A DNA stretch of 64,000 nt from an uncultured Desulfosporosinus sp. (GTDB lineage Bacteria > Bacillota > Desulfitobacteriia > Desulfitobacteriales > Desulfitobacteriaceae). This document shows positions 36,301-45,773 of the stretch, one piece after another. The stretch covers positions 53,994-117,993 of the forward strand of contig CAKMJS010000013.1 in the NCBI GenBank assembly GCA_927405585.1. Reading direction: 5' to 3'. Positions within the stretch are counted from its first letter, which is position 1. Every line of letters starts with the position of its first letter. The notes beneath the pieces are model-generated. The model ran no database searches and was not told the DNA's origin. It worked only from the letters and a program-made list of their open reading frames with translations. Made by a program: the position numbers and the translations under genes.

Positions 36301-39000
36301 TCACTTACTTGTAGCGATTTCCCTACGACCTAGTTGAAGTTCATTTAGCAACCTGTCATTGACTTGGACCATTTCTTCGTCTTGGTTTACAATTCGTTGT
36401 TCTAACGGATTTGTTTCGCGTAGCTCCGCCTCCAATACTTTAGCTTCCGTGATATTGACAAAAGTGATGACCACGCCGTCAATTTTGTCTTCTAACGTGC
36501 GGTAAGGTAGAATGCGTGCGTTAAACCAATGGCCATTATACGCCATGACCTGTTTTTCAACAGTATTTAGCGTCAATAGTACTTCCCGAACATCCTCTGT
36601 CAGTTCAGGATAAAAAAGATTGGAAGCGATATCAGTAATGGGTCGACCCACGTCGCTCGAAATCAGCTTAGAGACCACGGACATTTGGGGCGTGAAGCGC
36701 TTCACACATAACGTAGTATCCAAAAATAAAGTGGCAATCTTCGTGCTGTCCAGTAGATTCTTTATGTCGTTATTAGCTAACGACAGATCTTCTAACTTGG
36801 TCTGCAGTTCGAAATTGACCGTCTTTAGTTCTTCATTTAAGGACTGGATTTCCTCCTTGGTTGTGGTCAATTCCTCATTGGTCGACTGGAGTTCTTCGTT
36901 ACTCGACTGTAATTCCTCATTGCTAGATTTGAGCTCTTCTTGGGATATCTGCATTTCTGTACTAGCATCTTGCCACACCTGACGAGCTTGCATCAGTTCG
37001 CGTTCTAATTCCGCCTCGCGCTGGCTGTTCGCAGTAATTCGTTCATTTGCGTAGATTGTTTCAACAACATTTGGGGGGATCACGTCAGTAAAAACAATCA
37101 TGACCATCCCACGCAGCGCCTCTGGCTCTTTGAGTGGATTAACAGTGATGTCAACCATCTGCGATCCACCTTCATTTTTTACAACAGCATTTTTATAGGT
37201 AACGCTCTCTTTTTGCCGCAGCGCTTTGTAGAAGGTGTTACTTAGTTTATAGTTTAGCCCTTCACGGGCCATGGCAAAAATATTCCAGTTGACCTTGCCT
37301 GCAGCCGGTTCGAGGTACTTACCTGTTCGACCTGTAATGTAGAGGATATCGCCTTTAGCGTTGACTAATACAGTTGGAGGTGAATAACATTGTAAGATCA
37401 ATTTATTCGCCAACGACTGTATGTTATGAACGGTTACAGACGGCTGGTTCCCTGCAAAATGAGTTGGGGCAAACGAGGTGGGGAATTCAACGGGTTCCGC
37501 CTGCAGTATGGGTTGTAGTCGCTGGTAAAGTCGCGATCTACGGTCAAGTGGCCTAAAAAGATCAGTATAGTTCCCGACGGCTTCCGCACTTCCTAGAAAT
37601 AAAAAGCCGCCAGGATTCAAACTGTAGTGAAAAAGCGGCATGAGCTTCTTCTGCAGTTCTGGGGTGAGGTAAATGAGTAAGTTGCGACAGGTCAATATAT
37701 CGATCCTAGTAAAGGGCGGATCTTTAATCATGTTTTGTTGAGCAAAGATGACCATATCACGAATGGTCTTAACAACTTGATAGCCTCGATCCACCTTGAC
37801 GAAATACCGATTCAGACGCTCCTGCGACATATCCTCTGCGATGCTGGTCGGGAAAATCCCTTCCCGTGCTTTATCGATAGCATCCCGGTCGAGATCGGTG
37901 GCAAAAATCTGCATGGAAAAGTCCTGAGAAGGCTTTAACTGATCTAGTACCTCTTTGAATACTATCGCTAAGGAGTAGGCCTCCTCGCCTGTAGCGCAGC
38001 CGGATACCCAGACCCGAATCGTATTACTAGGTACCCTATCAGTCAAAAGTGCCGGTATGACTTTGTCCTTTAACAATTCCCACTCCGTTGGTTCGCGAAA
38101 GAAACTAGTAACCCCAATTAAGAATTCCTTAAATAACAAGTCTAGTTCCTGAGGATTTTCCTGCAAAAATCGCACGTAGTTGGCGATCTTTTCAATTTGA
38201 TGAATACCCATACGGCGTTCAATCCTACGGTATACCGTGTTTTTCTTATAGGAAGAAAAATCATGCCCAGTCTGGGACCGTAACAAAAAAATTATTCTAT
38301 CGTAAGAATTTAAGGCACTGTCTTTCTGATCTTGGTCTGCTTGGTCTTGGTCAGCATCAAGCATAGGCCTATGCTCAAGATAATCTATTATCTTAGAGGG
38401 TAAATCCGTCGCCGATGAGACAAAATCTGCTAAGCCTGCCTTGATAGCGCTGCGAGGCATACCGTCGAATTTTGCCGTGGACGGTTCCTGAATAAAGACA
38501 ACCCCGCCTTTTTCCTTGATCGCCCTGAGTCCTAATGTTCCATCAGCGCCCATGCCGGAGAGTATGACTCCGATACTTCTCTCCTGTTGGTCACTTGCCA
38601 GGGAGCGAAAAAAGAAGTCTATGGGAAGATGAAGAGTGTAGGGCACAATATAATCGAATAGTCTTAACAAGCCGTTTTGGATCGACATTTCCTTATTCGG
38701 CGGAATTACATACACACAGTCCGGCAGAACCGCTGTGTTCTCAACGGCTTGTATAACTTTCATAGTAGTAGCACTCTGAAGTAACTCCACCATAATATCC
38801 TCACCCGTCTGCTCCATGTGCTGGACGATCACAAAAGCTAAGCCACAATTTTCAGGTACGTTTCCCAAGAAAGCTACCAAAGCCTCCAACCCACCTGCAG
38901 AAGCACCAATGCCCACGATAGGAAAGTGTGCTTTTAAGGTATCCGTTTGGAGAGTATGGAGACTCCCTTCAGATGTGTCAAAGTGCTTGTTCTCTTTCAT
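36301..39000 (-). CDS. CheB methylesterase - CheR methyltransferase - PAS fusion protein
   Basis: About 899 residues. The N-terminal CheB catalytic domain has S34 (GIGASAGG), H61 (VQHMEQ) and D153 (SGMGADG); it lacks the usual receiver. A CheR methyltransferase follows (about 230-480; WVSGCATGEEAYSLAI for SAM binding and CRNLLIYL). After a region like a PAS domain comes a striking heptad repeat, SSNEELQ-type (about 675-720), forming a coiled coil, then a last PAS domain. Such fusions regulate alternative pathways rather than swimming. The ATG at 39000 with GGAGAG upstream is preferred over the 38-codon-longer frame. Confidence 0.93.
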   Translation of the reverse strand: MKENKHFDTSEGSLHTLQTDTLKAHFPIVGIGASAGGLEALVAFLGNVPENCGLAFVIVQHMEQTGEDIMVELLQSATTMKVIQAVENTAVLPDCVYVIPPNKEMSIQNGLLRLFDYIVPYTLHLPIDFFFRSLASDQQERSIGVILSGMGADGTLGLRAIKEKGGVVFIQEPSTAKFDGMPRSAIKAGLADFVSSATDLPSKIIDYLEHRPMLDADQDQADQDQKDSALNSYDRIIFLLRSQTGHDFSSYKKNTVYRRIERRMGIHQIEKIANYVRFLQENPQELDLLFKEFLIGVTSFFREPTEWELLKDKVIPALLTDRVPSNTIRVWVSGCATGEEAYSLAIVFKEVLDQLKPSQDFSMQIFATDLDRDAIDKAREGIFPTSIAEDMSQERLNRYFVKVDRGYQVVKTIRDMVIFAQQNMIKDPPFTRIDILTCRNLLIYLTPELQKKLMPLFHYSLNPGGFLFLGSAEAVGNYTDLFRPLDRRSRLYQRLQPILQAEPVEFPTSFAPTHFAGNQPSVTVHNIQSLANKLILQCYSPPTVLVNAKGDILYITGRTGKYLEPAAGKVNWNIFAMAREGLNYKLSNTFYKALRQKESVTYKNAVVKNEGGSQMVDITVNPLKEPEALRGMVMIVFTDVIPPNVVETIYANERITANSQREAELERELMQARQVWQDASTEMQISQEELKSSNEELQSSNEELQSTNEELTTTKEEIQSLNEELKTVNFELQTKLEDLSLANNDIKNLLDSTKIATLFLDTTLCVKRFTPQMSVVSKLISSDVGRPITDIASNLFYPELTEDVREVLLTLNTVEKQVMAYNGHWFNARILPYRTLEDKIDGVVITFVNITEAKVLEAELRETNPLEQRIVNQDEEMVQVNDRLLNELQLGRREIATSK

Positions 39001-39165
39001 CTCAGCTCTCCATTCACTTTTTGATACTCTTATTCCTATATTTATTAAGTATAGCAAATTAGTTGTTAGTTGGGTATCATTGGTTTTGACCACGAACTCT
39101 CTAGTCTCAAAACTGCACAAAGATGCCGGGTGGAGCATCCACCCGGCATTCTTAACTCTCTACGC

Positions 39166-40179
39166 TCACTTGTCAAGTTTTAGCAGTCGCAATAAATTGC
39201 CGCCCAAAAAGGCCTTTTTATCAGCCTCCGAAATATCTAAACGCTGCACACTGTCCAAGTAATGCTTAATATCTCGTCCCTTGTGGATTTCAAAGGGATA
39301 ATCGCAACCCCACATCAACCGGTCATGGCGCACCGTCATCATGGCTAACTTGGTGATAGGTTCCCAGCCACTCGAGCCGGCTCCGTCCCAATACATCTTG
39401 TCGAAAAGCGCTTCAAAGGCTTTCTTATACCCTAATTCTTCAATTTCCAGCATCGTTTTGGGAAGTGGCTTGATTTCCTGAGGCACAGGAATGCCCAAAT
39501 CTTCTCGTGGCTCAAAGAACATATTCATGCGGCCTTTCATAGCCAAGGTGGTGCCGCCAAAATGGGGCATCACAAACTTAATGTCTGGGAAATGAGGATA
39601 GACATCGTAGATGATTCGCAAAAAGGCCCTGTTCTCATCAAAACCCCGTCCAATAGATCTGCTGATCGTGCAATCCAGTTCTATGCCATAGGGCTTCAGA
39701 TGGGGATGCAGAAAAATTGGCACATCCAGTTCACAAGCTTTCTGAAATATGGGCCACATTAAATCCTTGTTACTCATGTTCACATCAGCTCCCATGGAGG
39801 TAAGCATAGCGATGCCGTGAAACTTCAATTCCTTGATCATGTACTCGATCTCGGCTACTGCCGCTTCGGGATTATCTTGAGGGATACACCCTGCCGCCAA
39901 GAGTCGATCCGGATGGCGGACCATATCTTCAGCAACTGCCTCGTTGATCCGTCGGCACAGTTCTGGCCCTCCTGTATTCCATTGCGATATACTCAAGAGC
40001 GTCATATCGACTCCAGCCTCATCCATATCCTTGAGGTGCGTGTCTAACTGGTGCAGCCTCACGTTGAAGGTGAAGTCGTTATCGTTTAAGACAACCCGTT
40101 TTGATGGCCCATAGGGATCAGCAAATTCCTGGTAGATTTTTATAGGCATATAATGGTGGTGAGCGTCAATGATCTTCAT
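39166..40179 (-). CDS. Amidohydrolase-2 family (ACMSD-like) metal hydrolase or decarboxylase
   Basis: A 337-residue TIM-barrel metalloenzyme. DAHHHYMP gives the HxH metal motif, PIFLHPH and VMPHFGG add further His ligands, and GCDYPFE the catalytic Asp. This layout belongs to the amidohydrolase-2 group, which includes ACMSD, gamma-resorcylate decarboxylase and related C-C bond-breaking enzymes. Substrate unknown. The gene follows the aldehyde oxidoreductase gene by about 75 bases in the same direction, so the two may form an operon. Confidence 0.88.
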   Translation of the reverse strand: MKIIDAHHHYMPIKIYQEFADPYGPSKRVVLNDNDFTFNVRLHQLDTHLKDMDEAGVDMTLLSISQWNTGGPELCRRINEAVAEDMVRHPDRLLAAGCIPQDNPEAAVAEIEYMIKELKFHGIAMLTSMGADVNMSNKDLMWPIFQKACELDVPIFLHPHLKPYGIELDCTISRSIGRGFDENRAFLRIIYDVYPHFPDIKFVMPHFGGTTLAMKGRMNMFFEPREDLGIPVPQEIKPLPKTMLEIEELGYKKAFEALFDKMYWDGAGSSGWEPITKLAMMTVRHDRLMWGCDYPFEIHKGRDIKHYLDSVQRLDISEADKKAFLGGNLLRLLKLDK

Positions 40180-40253
40180 CGATATTTCTCCTCCAGTTTT
40201 TTAAATTAGTTTTTGTTTTAGTTACGTTTTTAAGAAATTTTAACGCAAGAACC

Positions 40254-41948
40254 TTAAGCATGCACCTGATCTAACTCTTCCCCACTAACATCGAAGGTTG
40301 TCTTAACTGCCGGATTCTGGATTTCATTAAAGGACTCTGGCAACCGATCATCAACCTGAGTGAACCCTGCTTTTTGATTGAATTCTCTTTCCCACTTAAC
40401 CGTTTGTTCCGCAAGACTAAATACATCCTCAGCCCTGTAATCCATGCCTAATTGTGAATTAATTAACGCAACTAAGACTTCCGGGTGTGCACCTAACCCC
40501 GCTGAGGTAAATAAGCACAGACCGAGATTATCGTACACAGGCAGTGTATTTTGTGCTTTCTTAGATAAGGTTGCTTGTCCTTCTCTCGAGCTGTGATCAA
40601 TTTTTGCTCTAAGGGTTTGACCCGCCGTGTGATCTGGTCCCATAGTCGACGTTGCATAGGTGACTCCCAACCCTTTGAAAGCCCGTGGCTCATAACCCGG
40701 CATCGCCTGACCTTTTACAACAGGTATATGGACTACCCCTAATACTTTACCCGTCGTCTCTGCACCCATGCCAAGAACTCTCCCAATTATGCTCCCTTTT
40801 CCTATCTCCTTAACCAAGTCTAGAGCACCTTGTTTATCTCCGAACTCAAGCAATCCACTAGCCATAGCCACCCCTAAAGCAGCACCAGTCTCAATCGTGT
40901 CCAATCCATAATCATTACACAAATAATTAAGTTGCGCCACCGTATCCAAGTCGTCAATGTCTAGGTTCGATCCCATTAACGCTATCGTTTCGTATTCAAG
41001 AGGCGCAACTAGGCTCTCCCCTTGCTCATTCACATAATTATTGGAACAACGAATTATGCAACCTGGCATACAGGCATGAGCCATCTTACCCTTTCTAGCT
41101 TCAATTATATCGCGCATTCTCTCCCCACAAATTTTCTCGGCACCTTCAAATACCCCGGTAGTAAAGTTGCGAGTAGGTAATCCACCCTGAGAATTTGTTA
41201 GATTCACCAGCGCTGCGGTTCCGTAATTACGATAGGTTTGAGCCACCGGAGATTCATTAAGCAATCTGGCGAATTCTAGAACTACACTTTTAAATTCCTC
41301 TGGCCTAGCCGGTTCTAACACTTTGGCTTGCGAGTCGTCGATAATAATTGCTTTGATCCCTTTGGACCCCATGACTGCTCCGAGACCACCACGTCCGCAG
41401 TAGCGGCTCGGGACTCCATCTATGTCGGTATTTGCGATACCTGCCGCTGAAAACTTCCTCTCTCCCGCCGGTCCAATACAAGCTATAGCAATATTCCGAC
41501 CAAAGACTTCATGCAGCCTTTCAGCCGTCTCATAGACTCCTAATCCCCAGTAGGAATCCCCCGGGAGCAGTTCAGCACCTTCCGCAGTCACTCTCAAAAT
41601 GTATTTTTGTTCGCCCATGGGAATTTCTTCGATGACAATAGCCTTATAAGCTAAACGGCCAAGTTTAGAGCCAACAATACCCCCGCCATTACTTTCTTTC
41701 ACACCACCAGTGAGAGGACTTTTTGCCCCAATGGAGACCCTACCAGAGCTAAATACTTTACTGCCGCCTAATAGTCCAGGTGCTAAGATTAATTTATTGT
41801 GTCGGCCTAACGGTTGACATGTGGCTGGAACTTCATCTAACAAAAATTTAGCGATGAACGCTCGACCACCTAAGAGTTCATACGATTCTTTCGCTGTCTC
41901 TTCCTGAATTGTCAGGTGGCGCATTTTGATACGCAGAATTTTGCTCAT
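40254..41948 (-). CDS. Tungsten-containing aldehyde ferredoxin oxidoreductase family protein
   Basis: About 564 residues, an AOR-family enzyme that interconverts an aldehyde and its acid with ferredoxin. The pterin-binding N-terminus has ELLGGRAFIAKFLLDE and SGRVSIGAKSPLTGG; the Fe-S cysteines are ACMPGCIIRC (C-x3-C-x3-C) and a distal one in NLGLCLFTS. The first gap differs from the C-x2-C of the Pyrococcus enzyme, which marks a subfamily. The ATG at 41948 with AAGGAG is the likely start. Ninety-seven bases separate it from the radical SAM gene upstream, so it may be an added end gene of the lipid-like operon. Confidence 0.9.
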   Translation of the reverse strand: MSKILRIKMRHLTIQEETAKESYELLGGRAFIAKFLLDEVPATCQPLGRHNKLILAPGLLGGSKVFSSGRVSIGAKSPLTGGVKESNGGGIVGSKLGRLAYKAIVIEEIPMGEQKYILRVTAEGAELLPGDSYWGLGVYETAERLHEVFGRNIAIACIGPAGERKFSAAGIANTDIDGVPSRYCGRGGLGAVMGSKGIKAIIIDDSQAKVLEPARPEEFKSVVLEFARLLNESPVAQTYRNYGTAALVNLTNSQGGLPTRNFTTGVFEGAEKICGERMRDIIEARKGKMAHACMPGCIIRCSNNYVNEQGESLVAPLEYETIALMGSNLDIDDLDTVAQLNYLCNDYGLDTIETGAALGVAMASGLLEFGDKQGALDLVKEIGKGSIIGRVLGMGAETTGKVLGVVHIPVVKGQAMPGYEPRAFKGLGVTYATSTMGPDHTAGQTLRAKIDHSSREGQATLSKKAQNTLPVYDNLGLCLFTSAGLGAHPEVLVALINSQLGMDYRAEDVFSLAEQTVKWEREFNQKAGFTQVDDRLPESFNEIQNPAVKTTFDVSGEELDQVHA

Positions 41949-42045
41949 ATTATTAATTACTCCTTCTTTAAATGCTTTCTTCACATGGCTACCATTTATT
42001 TGAATTATTAAGCTGTCCCTTTAGCTGTCATTGTTTACACTCCTT

Positions 42046-43338
42046 CTACCTCATCTTCTCTAACTTGTCATACAAATCTGTTCTTCCCCCTCGATCCCAA
42101 GAACTGTAGATCTTCTCCGACAGCTCGAGAGTTAAAGGAAGGGACTTCAAACCATTATCTTGATACAGCTTATAAATCTCCTTTGAACAACTTTCGCAAA
42201 GAGAACACTCTCCACCCCAGGCAAAGCAACCGCGCATTTTTTGATAAATATCCTCAAACTCATCCACTCTGATATTACCAAAGGATAAATTGAGAAACTC
42301 GCAAGGCTGTAAATCCCCCTTAGCATTGATATAGAATCGATCTGTACCACCGGCCGTACAACCAAACACCGCTTTATCTTCCTCAATAACCTGCGCTGAG
42401 ATTGATGGATACCCAGAGAACTCCGCCACCAGATTGTATTGGTTTACCTTGGCCTTAATATATTCAAGATCCTCTGGGGTAAATTCAATAGTTCCTTTTC
42501 CCAACCACCCTCCCGCTGGTTTAGGCTTAATGATTTGGATCAGGCAGGCCCCAAAATCCCTGACTATCTCCATAATTCGCTCAAACGTACCGTTATAGAA
42601 GTCGTCACGCATCAAGCAGGTATTAAATGCCACGGCTAGTCCAGCAGCGTGGCACATCTTAACCCCAGCCTTCATCGTCTCCCAGGCGGAATTATCTCCC
42701 ATAAACTGATTGAACATATCAGGATCAGGGCTGTGCAGGGAAAACATAATCGCCGTCACATTCAAACCTTTAAGTTCTACGAGCCTTTCTAAAGTCATAC
42801 CGGCACCCGTGGAATTGATCCAGATTTCCGATCTATCATCAATCACTGAGCAAAGTATTTTCAACCGATCATAGACCATAAAGGGCTCACCACCCTCAAT
42901 ATTAAAAAAAGCAATCCCCATCTCCTGCAATTTCTTTACGGTCTTGATCAGTGTCTCAAGCTCGACATCCTTGCCCTTATCCAATTTCTGATAACAATAA
43001 TTGCATTGATAGGGACAGGCAGACGTGATGGATAACAAGACGGTGGTACAGGGCATTCTTTCTGAGAATTGACCGAATTTCTGACAGGCAGTGTCAAAAG
43101 CCTGGGATGGATAACCCGGCACGTAAAGACCTAACCTTGTCTTGCCGTCAATTTCAACAAATTTATTGTGCTGCGTCTTGGACACAAAAAGTAACAGCCT
43201 CTTTAAGAGTAGAATAAACCCCTTGAAGGAAATATTCCCCTTCAAAAGCTGTGGGATAGTGTGCAAAAAAATGCTTATCTTCAGCTTTAGGTTAAAGGCT
43301 TTTTTTTGCCAACCTGTAACATTCCTTACCTTCAGCAT
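42046..43338 (-). CDS. Radical SAM protein with C-terminal SPASM-like cysteines
   Basis: A 430-residue radical SAM enzyme. TSACPYQCNYCYQ holds the CxxxCxxC cluster motif, and FFNIEGGEPF the SAM-contact GGE. The C-terminus has GCTAGG, LQPCEF and a Cys-rich segment (CSLCESC), suggesting an auxiliary SPASM/twitch cluster. An N-terminal amphipathic helix rich in Leu/Lys/Phe may touch the membrane. It is the last of the tightly packed cluster genes and starts 36 bases after the SDR stop, with GAGGGTGG before the ATG. Its reaction in the cluster is unknown, but peptide maturation is unlikely since no precursor peptide is seen. Confidence 0.88.
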   Translation of the reverse strand: MLKVRNVTGWQKKAFNLKLKISIFLHTIPQLLKGNISFKGFILLLKRLLLFVSKTQHNKFVEIDGKTRLGLYVPGYPSQAFDTACQKFGQFSERMPCTTVLLSITSACPYQCNYCYQKLDKGKDVELETLIKTVKKLQEMGIAFFNIEGGEPFMVYDRLKILCSVIDDRSEIWINSTGAGMTLERLVELKGLNVTAIMFSLHSPDPDMFNQFMGDNSAWETMKAGVKMCHAAGLAVAFNTCLMRDDFYNGTFERIMEIVRDFGACLIQIIKPKPAGGWLGKGTIEFTPEDLEYIKAKVNQYNLVAEFSGYPSISAQVIEEDKAVFGCTAGGTDRFYINAKGDLQPCEFLNLSFGNIRVDEFEDIYQKMRGCFAWGGECSLCESCSKEIYKLYQDNGLKSLPLTLELSEKIYSSWDRGGRTDLYDKLEKMR

Positions 43339-43374
43339 GGGCCACCCTCTTTCGGATTCTATCTCAAACCCCTT

Positions 43375-44406
43375 TTAGATAAGACGTTGTTCTTTATACC
43401 ATAAGACCGTTTTCTTGATGCCTTCCTCAAGGCTATAGTCGTTTCTGAACCCGAGCAGCCGACCAGCCTTCTCAACAGAAACCTCTAAATTGTCATAAAA
43501 CATGTTGACCCGCCCTCTGGTGAGAAGTGGAGGACTCTCAGACTTAAGCAGAGTGTATATAATTTCCATCAGCAAAGCAATAGGATAGCTCAGGGTCTTA
43601 GGGAGATTCCCGGGCTTTTTAAGCCCTGCTTCGGCACAAAATAACCCATAAATTCTGGCCATGTTTTCTGCTTGTTGATTGCCGACGAGGATACAGTGTC
43701 GCCCCCTCAGCTGTTTTGTATAAGCTAAGACGTAGGCTCTAGCCAGATCTCCGGCATAGATAACATGGAATTTGTTCTGCTTTGCGCCTGGCACCAAGGG
43801 AATTCCAGCCTTGGCCGTCTTAAGGTATTCATAAAATCCTCCGTTTAACTCCCTCTCGCCATAGACCCAAACAGGCTCTAATAGAGTCAGGTTCAAATCA
43901 AACGTAGCTGCAAAGGCAAGGGCCTCTTTTTTAGCCAGAGCTTTGGTATCCCGATAGAAATTCATCTTGCAGGGGAAAAGGCGGTCTCCCAAGTATCGGT
44001 AATGGGAATTATAGGGTGATTTCTCATCCTTTACGAGTAGACTATTCTCTTCGCCGTAAACGGAATTAGACCCAGTTATCAGGACATTCTTGATCCCCGC
44101 CTGCACGCAGGCCGTCAGAACATTGAAGGTTCCTGTAACATTCGTCTGATAGAACTCATCATAGTCCCCCCAGTCGGATACTTTAGCAGCATTATGAATC
44201 ACCCAATCATAGCCGGTGAACGCTCTGGTTAAGTCCCCTATCTTCTTGATATCACCGATCTTGAACTCGACTGGCAGACCTTCCAGGTTGGCGAGGCTAC
44301 TGCTTTTTCTGATGAGACAGCCAACTTTAACTTGGTTTTCGCAGAAGGCTCTCGTAATGTGGCTGCCAATAAACCCTGTTGCTCCCGTAATCATGACCTT
44401 ATTCAT
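43375..44406 (-). CDS. Extended SDR / NAD-dependent epimerase-3beta-HSD-like oxidoreductase
   Basis: About 343 residues. The Rossmann motif is TGATGFIGSH; the catalytic triad region is SNSVYG with a later YRDTKALAKKEAL (YxxxK-type), and LLEPVWVYGE follows. It belongs to the extended SDR group with 3beta-hydroxysteroid dehydrogenase, OleD and the CerR reductase of bacterial ceramide synthesis, so reduction of a 3-keto group of an acyl-derived product fits. The frame overlaps the KS gene end; the ATG at 44406 has AGAGG ten bases upstream and is preferred to 44415. Confidence 0.88.
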   Translation of the reverse strand: MNKVMITGATGFIGSHITRAFCENQVKVGCLIRKSSSLANLEGLPVEFKIGDIKKIGDLTRAFTGYDWVIHNAAKVSDWGDYDEFYQTNVTGTFNVLTACVQAGIKNVLITGSNSVYGEENSLLVKDEKSPYNSHYRYLGDRLFPCKMNFYRDTKALAKKEALAFAATFDLNLTLLEPVWVYGERELNGGFYEYLKTAKAGIPLVPGAKQNKFHVIYAGDLARAYVLAYTKQLRGRHCILVGNQQAENMARIYGLFCAEAGLKKPGNLPKTLSYPIALLMEIIYTLLKSESPPLLTRGRVNMFYDNLEVSVEKAGRLLGFRNDYSLEEGIKKTVLWYKEQRLI

Positions 44407-45688
44407 GGTCATCATACCTCTTCAGAAGCATCAGCGCATTATGCCCCCCAAAGCCGTAGGAAGCCGATAAAGCATACTCAATTGGAGTCTCCATACTCTC
44501 CAACGGCAGCTTCAAATTATCCATCGGATCCCACGTTAAGTTCCCATGTATTTTGGCTTCTTTGATGGAAAAGGCTGTTACCGCCACTTCGAGAGCCCCG
44601 CTAGCTCCAATGCTATGGCCCAGAATACCTTTGCTGGAATTGATATATGGCTGGGTCTTTTTAGCGCCAAAAATCTGCTCTATTACTTTACCCTCAAGGT
44701 CATCATTGGCCATGGTAGCTGTACCATGGGCATTTAGATAGTCAACCTTGATTCCCTGAGTGATCTTCTGGAAAAGTCCTGTGATGCTGTCCCCGGAAGG
44801 CTCCATCTGGACAATGCTGTAAGCGTCACTGCATGCTTCATAATCAACGATCTCAGCATAAATGTCTGCGCCTCGATGTTGAGCTCTTTCCAGTTCCTCC
44901 AGAACAAGAACACAGCCTGCAGCCTCACTGAATAAAAATCCGCTTCTCTGCTGAGAAAATGGCTGAGGCCTTCCGTCCTTAGCTCTGGTAAGGGTTGACA
45001 ACATATCAAATCCTCGCATAATTGCACCCTTCTTTTCTACCAAGGCTTCAACCCCGCCTGCTAAGAGCACGTCACTTCGTCCCGCTAAAATAGCTCGATA
45101 CCCCTCACCCAGAGCATAAGTCCCAGAAGCACAGGCAGCATTAAGCGTATAACTGAACCCTTTCAGACTGAAAAGAATCGAGATCCATGCAGCTGGCGAA
45201 TTGGTCATCAGCATGGGAATGACCATCCTGTTGAAGCGAGGATGACTGGGATTGGGATTGGAATTAGTTCCAAAGGTAGACATGGCGCCCTCGGCCAGAT
45301 GGGCTGTGTAGGATTCCAGAGCGGTCTGGAGGCTGCTCATACCCGTTCCGATGATGATGGGACAATCTTCTAGACCCTCAACTTGCCAATATTTTTCAGC
45401 CTTACTCATCTGATATCCTGCGTCCTCTAACGCCAGCTTCGCGCATAGGACAGAAATTCTCGACGATTCTTCCATCATCCCTTCGACTGACTTATGGATT
45501 ACGTTGGCTAAGGAAAATTCTGGCTTAGGTACGAAGTAGCGCGATTTGAACCTATAGTTATGCTCATAACAGCTCGGGATCTCTTCAATACACGTTTTCA
45601 AACCATAAATGCCCGCTGAAAAATCCTTTTTACCGATTCCGATGGCAGTGACCGGTCCGATCCCAGTAATAACAACTCTTCGTTTCAT
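44399..45688 (-). CDS. Beta-ketoacyl-ACP synthase (FabF/KS type)
   Basis: A 429-residue condensing enzyme. The nucleophile is C186 (NAACASG), with H321 (NAHGTAT), K353 and H358 (SSKGILGHSIGA) completing the active site, so it should be active. Compared with housekeeping FabF, the region around residues 130-160 (GTNSNPNPSHPRFNR) is unusual. Located between an SDR and a ThiL-like kinase and near an ACP gene, it probably elongates the acyl chain handled by the cluster. AGGAGGG precedes the ATG and a 7-bp repeat array begins just upstream of that site. Confidence 0.92.
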   Translation of the reverse strand: MKRRVVITGIGPVTAIGIGKKDFSAGIYGLKTCIEEIPSCYEHNYRFKSRYFVPKPEFSLANVIHKSVEGMMEESSRISVLCAKLALEDAGYQMSKAEKYWQVEGLEDCPIIIGTGMSSLQTALESYTAHLAEGAMSTFGTNSNPNPSHPRFNRMVIPMLMTNSPAAWISILFSLKGFSYTLNAACASGTYALGEGYRAILAGRSDVLLAGGVEALVEKKGAIMRGFDMLSTLTRAKDGRPQPFSQQRSGFLFSEAAGCVLVLEELERAQHRGADIYAEIVDYEACSDAYSIVQMEPSGDSITGLFQKITQGIKVDYLNAHGTATMANDDLEGKVIEQIFGAKKTQPYINSSKGILGHSIGASGALEVAVTAFSIKEAKIHGNLTWDPMDNLKLPLESMETPIEYALSASYGFGGHNALMLLKRYDDHE

Positions 45689-45702
45689 TTGACCCTCCTA
45701 GA

Positions 45703-45737
45703 ATCGATGTTCGAAGTTCGATGCACGAAATTCGAGT
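45703..45737. repeat. Degenerate 7-bp tandem repeat array 2
   Basis: Units ATCGATG, TTCGAAG, TTCGATG, CACGAAA and TTCGAGT in 7-base register, beginning a few bases 5' of the ribosome site of the ketoacyl synthase gene. Confidence 0.75.
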
Positions 45738-45773
45738 GAATGAAGTTTTTCGGACCTTGAATGGATTTATAGA

